Assembly (NCBI GenBank): GCA_015345905.1
Contig: JADDTR010000005.1
Span: forward strand, 496,001 to 560,000
Direction of reading: 5' to 3'
From: Aotearoamyces nothofagi
Lineage: Eukaryota > Ascomycota > Leotiomycetes > Leotiales > Tympanidaceae
Length of the DNA stretch: 64,000 nucleotides
Position numbers and translations under genes: made by a program. The notes beneath the pieces were generated by a model. The model saw nothing but the letters and a program-made list of their open reading frames with translations. It was not told the DNA's origin and searched no databases. Of the stretch, positions 59,536 through 64,000 are shown in pieces. Positions within the stretch are counted from its first letter, which is position 1. Every line of letters begins with the position of its first letter.

Positions 59536-60767
59536 TTAAGTTTGGTTTAAGGCAGTTCGTATGGGAAAAGTTGATAGTTTAGCTCGGAGTCTGTTCCAGA
59601 ATATGCTTAAGGGGGGGCGCACGGCGTTTGAGAGTGAGCCTGTTATAGAGGGTATACAGTTCATACCTTGTCCGTTCTTGCTAATGGGCTGTAATTATTG
59701 CAATGCGAACATTATGTCGCATGAATTATATTCTATCATGAGGAATAGACTATATTGAACAGAAGTCATTGACACAAGGCTCTATCCCAGCAATCGAAGT
59801 GAAAGTGATGCCTATGACGATCTGAAGGCTAATGTCAGATCCAATTTGGAGAGATTATGGGAAGATTGCAGTTGTAGCTCGCGCGCATGTCTTATCACTG
59901 ACCTGGCGGAAATAAAATAATTCTGCCTCATTTGCAGCATAGAACTTCTTCTTTCACATCAGTCTGCGCACCGAGTAAAGCATCATAACTCTTTTGACCA
60001 TGCTTGATATATACTGAGGATACATGCTTATAACAACGTGCTAGGCTTTAATGATAATGACCAAAATTTGACTTCCAAGGAGAATGAGATAGGTTTGTCT
60101 AAAACAAGACATAAATAAATCGGTAATAGGAATCTAAAGATACTTAATAAATATGTCCCGATAAAAATGCTAGGATGCCAAACAAAAAACCCGACTCGGG
60201 TTACCCGAGTTAGTTTAGCAAGATTGAAATGATTGAGACTGAGATGATTGATAATTCTTCAATCGCCGTTCATGGGGATTATCATGTGCTGCCAAAAAGA
60301 ACTACGGAATGAAATTTTGCAAGCTACCTTACTCGAGACCCCGTGAATAAAGAAAGAGTCAGTCTCATCTGAATATTATATCCAAACCTACAGAGTAATG
60401 TAGGAACAACCCGGAACGTGTTTTCTGAGTGCACTGATCTTGAAAGCAGTGCCACTGGCAATATGAATGGCAGTATCAATGAAAATATCAATGGCGGTAT
60501 CAAAGCGAAAGCATGGGTGTCGGTGGTTGGAGATCCATCTAAAAAGTGGTCGCTAGTGCCATCAGATTCGAGAGCTTCTACGCGACTCGCGATCTAACTT
60601 TGGAAATGTTTACAGAAATTCATCATCTTGATCTCGACGTAGCTCCCACGCACACTCTCGGAAACACCTCTGAAGCTCCCGAATAGCTCCTGATGCAGCT
60701 GCCGTAATATTTAATATTTATCTATAGCACCCTTCACCTTTGAGGGCGTTAGTTGCGCCGGGCAGCT
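59536..60767. other. intergenic, STU1 to NUP155-like gene
   Basis: About 1.2 kb, AT-rich in the middle, with the STU1 3' UTR on the left and the nucleoporin promoter on the right. One GC-rich palindromic cluster stands out. No gene is supported. Confidence 0.5.
60190..60210. repeat. nested CCCGA/TCGGG palindrome
   Basis: ACTCGGGT and ACCCGAGT (60194-60201, 60203-60210) form a perfect 8-bp inverted repeat around one base; CCCGA and TCGGG (60190-60200) form a second overlapping one. It lies in AT-rich surroundings. Confidence 0.8.
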
Positions 60768-63700
60768 ATGGCTTTCCAGACTCCTCAAAGGCCATTACCA
60801 GGCGCATTTCTCCAGACGCCCGGCCTCCCACGTCAGTTGTTTCGCCCACAATCAAGCTCTTTACAGCAGAGTACTGTCCCACAGCCGCCAGTCTCAACGT
60901 CTACACAGCAGCAGCAACCATTGGCTTCACAAGCACAGCCGCAAGCTCAAGCACAACCCCTTCAGCCTGTCGAGCGCGCAGCACGCACTGTCAACGAGAT
61001 TCTAAAAAGAGACGCAAACTTTCCTGATCTCGATAGTTATGTCAAACGTAAGTTCTGCATGCCTTGATATAGATGTCTTGAAGCTGATCAGCTGTAGAGG
61101 GCATATCATCGGATTACGAAATCCCCAGCGAAACCACCGATGCAGCATGGGCTCCCTTCCAGAAGACAAAGATGTACGACATCCCAGACAGGATATTCGA
61201 CCAATATAACCATGCGCAAGTCTCGACAATGATGGGCCTGTTTGCCGAACTCAATCATGCCTGGATCTCAATTGACAATGCGCTATACCTCTGGGACTAC
61301 ACGGCTACAAACCCTGAGCTCATAGGATTTGAAGAGCAAGCTAATAGTATCACTGCTATAAAGCTCGTTGTTCCGCGACCAGGAGTGTTTGTCCCGGCCA
61401 TTACTCATGTGCTTGTGGTAGCAACTACTGCGGAGATAATTATGCTGGGATTAGCAGCAGCACAAGGCCCTACCGGAGTCAGGACTGTATCACTCTATCA
61501 GACTCGGATGTCAGCTTCAATCAAGGGCATTGACGTTCGTACTATCGAAGGCTCGAACGCCACTGGTCGAATTTTCTTTGGCGGAAGTGGGGATAACGAA
61601 GTCTATGAGCTCACGTATCAACAAGAGGAGAAGTGGTTCGCAAATCGATGTGGAAAAGTCAATCACACGAGCCCAGGATATACGTCGCTTGTACCAGGAG
61701 TTTTGAACGCATGGGCTCATAGGACACCGGAGCACGTAGTGGACATAGTCATTGACGACACAAGAAACCTTCTGTACACCTTATCTTCCGAGTCCTCTAT
61801 TCGAACATTCCATATGGACTCTCCCACATCTCTGGTGCAAGTTATCGAGAAGAAGCGACAAGAATGTCTTCGAGACATTAGCCACATGATCTCACAGTCG
61901 CCATTATTGAGTAATACGATGGCAATTGTCTCTATTAGCCCTATCTCAGCAAAGGAAGCAGCCAAACTTCATCTTATGGCAACGACGTCTACTGGTTGTC
62001 GACTGTTCCTAAGTGCAACCAGAGGCTACGGCTATCTTGCGGGAAAGGGAGATGCACCGCAAAGCATGCAAGTTCAACACATTAAATTCCCGCCTAAGGA
62101 GCAATCAGAGCAGCAGCCGCGATCACCAGGACAATTAACCAACTACCAAGGCGGTGAGCAACCTATAAGCACACAATCCCGTGCTCTTTTAAGCACACGA
62201 AGAGGATTGCGATATCCACCCGGAATTGTTTTATGTTTTGTCGAAAAAGATACAAATCGCGGTGCTGACGTCCTATTTCTTTCTGCTCCTGATACTGGGC
62301 GCATCGCAGCTCAATCTCGAGATTTGGTTGCTCAAGGCCTAAAATATTACGAGCAAGCTCTCTGGTTGGGACTCGACAGTAAAGCAGAGGCAATAGGGCT
62401 AGTTAGCCAGCCATTCTCCGCTACTTCGACGCCTATCGGGTTCGGAAACGAACTTGCTGTTCAGTACGATGCGCCGCCAACAGAGATAGCCATATTGACG
62501 AATACTGGTATTCACACAATTCGAAGGAGGCGCCTTGTGGATATATTTGCGGCCGCCATTCGCCATGGTGGAGGCGATGAAGGTTTGGAAGGGGAAATGA
62601 AACGATTCATACGACACTATGGCCGCGGCGAAGCAACTGCTGCAGCACTCGCTGTAGCATGTGGACAAGGCGAAGATGTTTCTCCTGGAGATGCTCGTGT
62701 TGCCAAAATCCTAGATCCTGCTACTCTCGAGTTTGCACGAAAGGCTTTCGTAGAATTCGGTGGCAGACCATCTGTGAATGAGAATGCTGTTGTGGAAGGT
62801 GGTCAGGCCATCGACCATGTGCGCCCATCCGCTCGTCATGAAGGCCTGGCTCTCTACGTTTCTCGCCTTGTACGATCAGTATGGAAGGCTCCCGTCATTT
62901 CACAAACACAACCTCCTTCCGGCGCCGGCGTTTCTATAAAATCAACAATTTCACTATCTAAGCTGAGAGCAGTCCAAGAGGACCTTTCGAAGCTTGACGT
63001 TTTCTTGGAGAGGAACAGCACATTCATCGAGGGACTCGCTGGACCCGAAGGCCTCCACCGGGTTGCTAGCAAACAAGAAGAAGTTTCTCTGCAAGGAGAG
63101 CACCGAGCTTTACACTCCCTTAAGGTACTGACAAAGAGCATCGTCGAAGGTATCTCTTTCGTCCTTATGTTATTCGATGAACGCATCGATGAGCTTTGGG
63201 CATCTTTGGATGACACTACCAGACAACGATTGCGACAGCTTTCTTACGAAACTCTCTTCTCTGCCATCGAAGGTAGGGACCTGGGGAAGGTGCTCGTTAA
63301 GGCCATCGTGAACCGCAATATAGCCAATGGTTCCAATGTGGACACGGTTGCGGATGCCTTACGGAGAAAGTGTGCAAGTTTCTGCAGTGCTGGGGATGTC
63401 ATGGTATTCAAAGCCCAAGAACAGCTTAAGAAAGCATCAGAGATTGGCGCCAACACAGATCAAGGGCGAATCATGCTAAATGAAAGTTTACGGCTCTTTG
63501 AACAGGTCGCAGAAAGCCTGTCACTAGAGGTACTGGAGTCTACTGTCAACCAATTTATAGAGGTTGGATTCTACGCCGGAGCGATAAAGCTCGCTTTGAG
63601 TGTTGCTGCCGAGATAGATAGAGGCAATAGAGCTCTTTCCTGGGTCAACGATGGCAAACCTGAAGGTGATCCTCGAGCCGAGTTCTTCGAGATGCGGAAG

Positions 63701-64000
63701 AAATGCTACGATCTCATTCAGAAGGTGCTGGAAACAGTTGACAGAGTCTCTAGTAAAGAACCTGAGATGATAGATGGCCGTTATACTGTCATTGCTAAGA
63801 AGCGCCAAGAGGCATACTCGGTCGTTAATGCGTCGGACGATGAGGTGTTCCACTACGACCTCTATGACTGGTACCTATCTCAAGGCTGGACCGACCGGTT
63901 ACTCTCGGTTGATTCTCCATTCGTTATCACCTATTTGCAGAGGCTATCTCACATCAGAGTCGAACATGCCGATCTCTTATGGAGATTTTATGCGAACATG
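60768..64000 (+). CDS. nucleoporin of the Nup155/Nup170 family (5' part)
   Basis: Exon 1 is 60768-61047, exon 2 opens at 61098 and stays open to the right edge, giving 1061 residues of an expected 1300-1400. The product is a scaffold nucleoporin of the inner ring. The N-terminus is Gln/Pro-rich (60 residues). The Nucleoporin_N beta-propeller begins near residue 95: GISSDYEIPSETTDAAWAPF, FAELNHAWISIDNALYLWDY, RIFFGGSGDNEVYELTYQQE, TLSSESSIRTFHMDSPTSLV, LLSTRRGLRYPPGIVLCFVE. The alpha-solenoid starts around residue 650 with FIEGLAGPEGLHRV and RLRQLSYETLFSAIEGRDL, and includes HYDLYDWYLSQGWTDRLL near the edge. Intron 1 is 50 bp, phase 1, giving YVKQGISSDY. The 3' end is outside the window. Confidence 0.95.

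Overview
The window is nuclear DNA of a filamentous ascomycete (Pezizomycotina). The evidence is protein-coding genes with many short introns (mostly 48-75 bp, GTAAGT-like donors, CTRAC-like branch sites, YAG acceptors), a Gal4-type Zn2Cys6 regulator with a fungal-specific middle domain, a DASH-complex subunit (Ask1), a LaeA/UMTA-type methyltransferase, and gene-free stretches rich in simple sequence. A Leotiomycete or Sordariomycete is my best guess, but the class cannot be fixed from the sequence alone. I found no rRNA, tRNA, CRISPR array or recognisable intact transposon.

Layout, left to right. A polyamine/arylalkylamine N-acetyltransferase (218-1784, minus) is divergent from DDI1 (2798-4168, plus), which converges on RRP8 (4503-6065, minus). 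A fragment of a monocarboxylate-type MFS transporter lies at 6657-7022. After a 2.5 kb gene-poor stretch come a six-exon Zn2Cys6 regulator (9537-13593), the proteasome subunit alpha5 gene PUP2 (13796-14714, minus), the gamma-tubulin complex gene GCP2/Spc97 (15026-17990) and the YqeY-like mitochondrial gene AIM41 (18274-18924, minus). An SR-like hypothetical protein (20086-20649) precedes a 4.4 kb GC-rich gene-free island. A 12-exon LaeA-like methyltransferase (25076-26990) follows, then another gene-poor island.

The second half holds KRR1 (29407-30559), a FHIT/HNT2 hydrolase (30825-31564, minus), an FSP1/AIFM2-like oxidoreductase (32482-33705, minus), ASK1 (35201-36551), a 72-residue protein (36799-37126, minus), an Atos/FAM214-like protein (39452-41945, minus), FYV7 (42679-43339), an unknown basic protein (44241-45333, minus), a LIM-RhoGAP protein (47128-51176, minus), a third GC-rich island, a BSP-family peptidase (54452-55459, minus), STU1/CLASP (56201-59535), and the 5' 1061 codons of nucleoporin NUP155/NUP170, cut by the right edge.

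The genes do not form one pathway. Three act in early ribosome assembly (RRP8, KRR1, FYV7) and three in the spindle and microtubule apparatus (GCP2, ASK1, STU1), scattered and on both strands. The methyltransferase and the Zn2Cys6 regulator are not next to any secondary-metabolite synthase, so no biosynthetic cluster is visible. I found no clear new system. The best leads are the fragmented exon structure and enlarged introns of the LaeA-like gene, an unexplained C-ending-codon reading frame at 45313-45843, and several lineage-type hypothetical genes. Intron positions were inferred by reading frames and family conservation, without transcript data.
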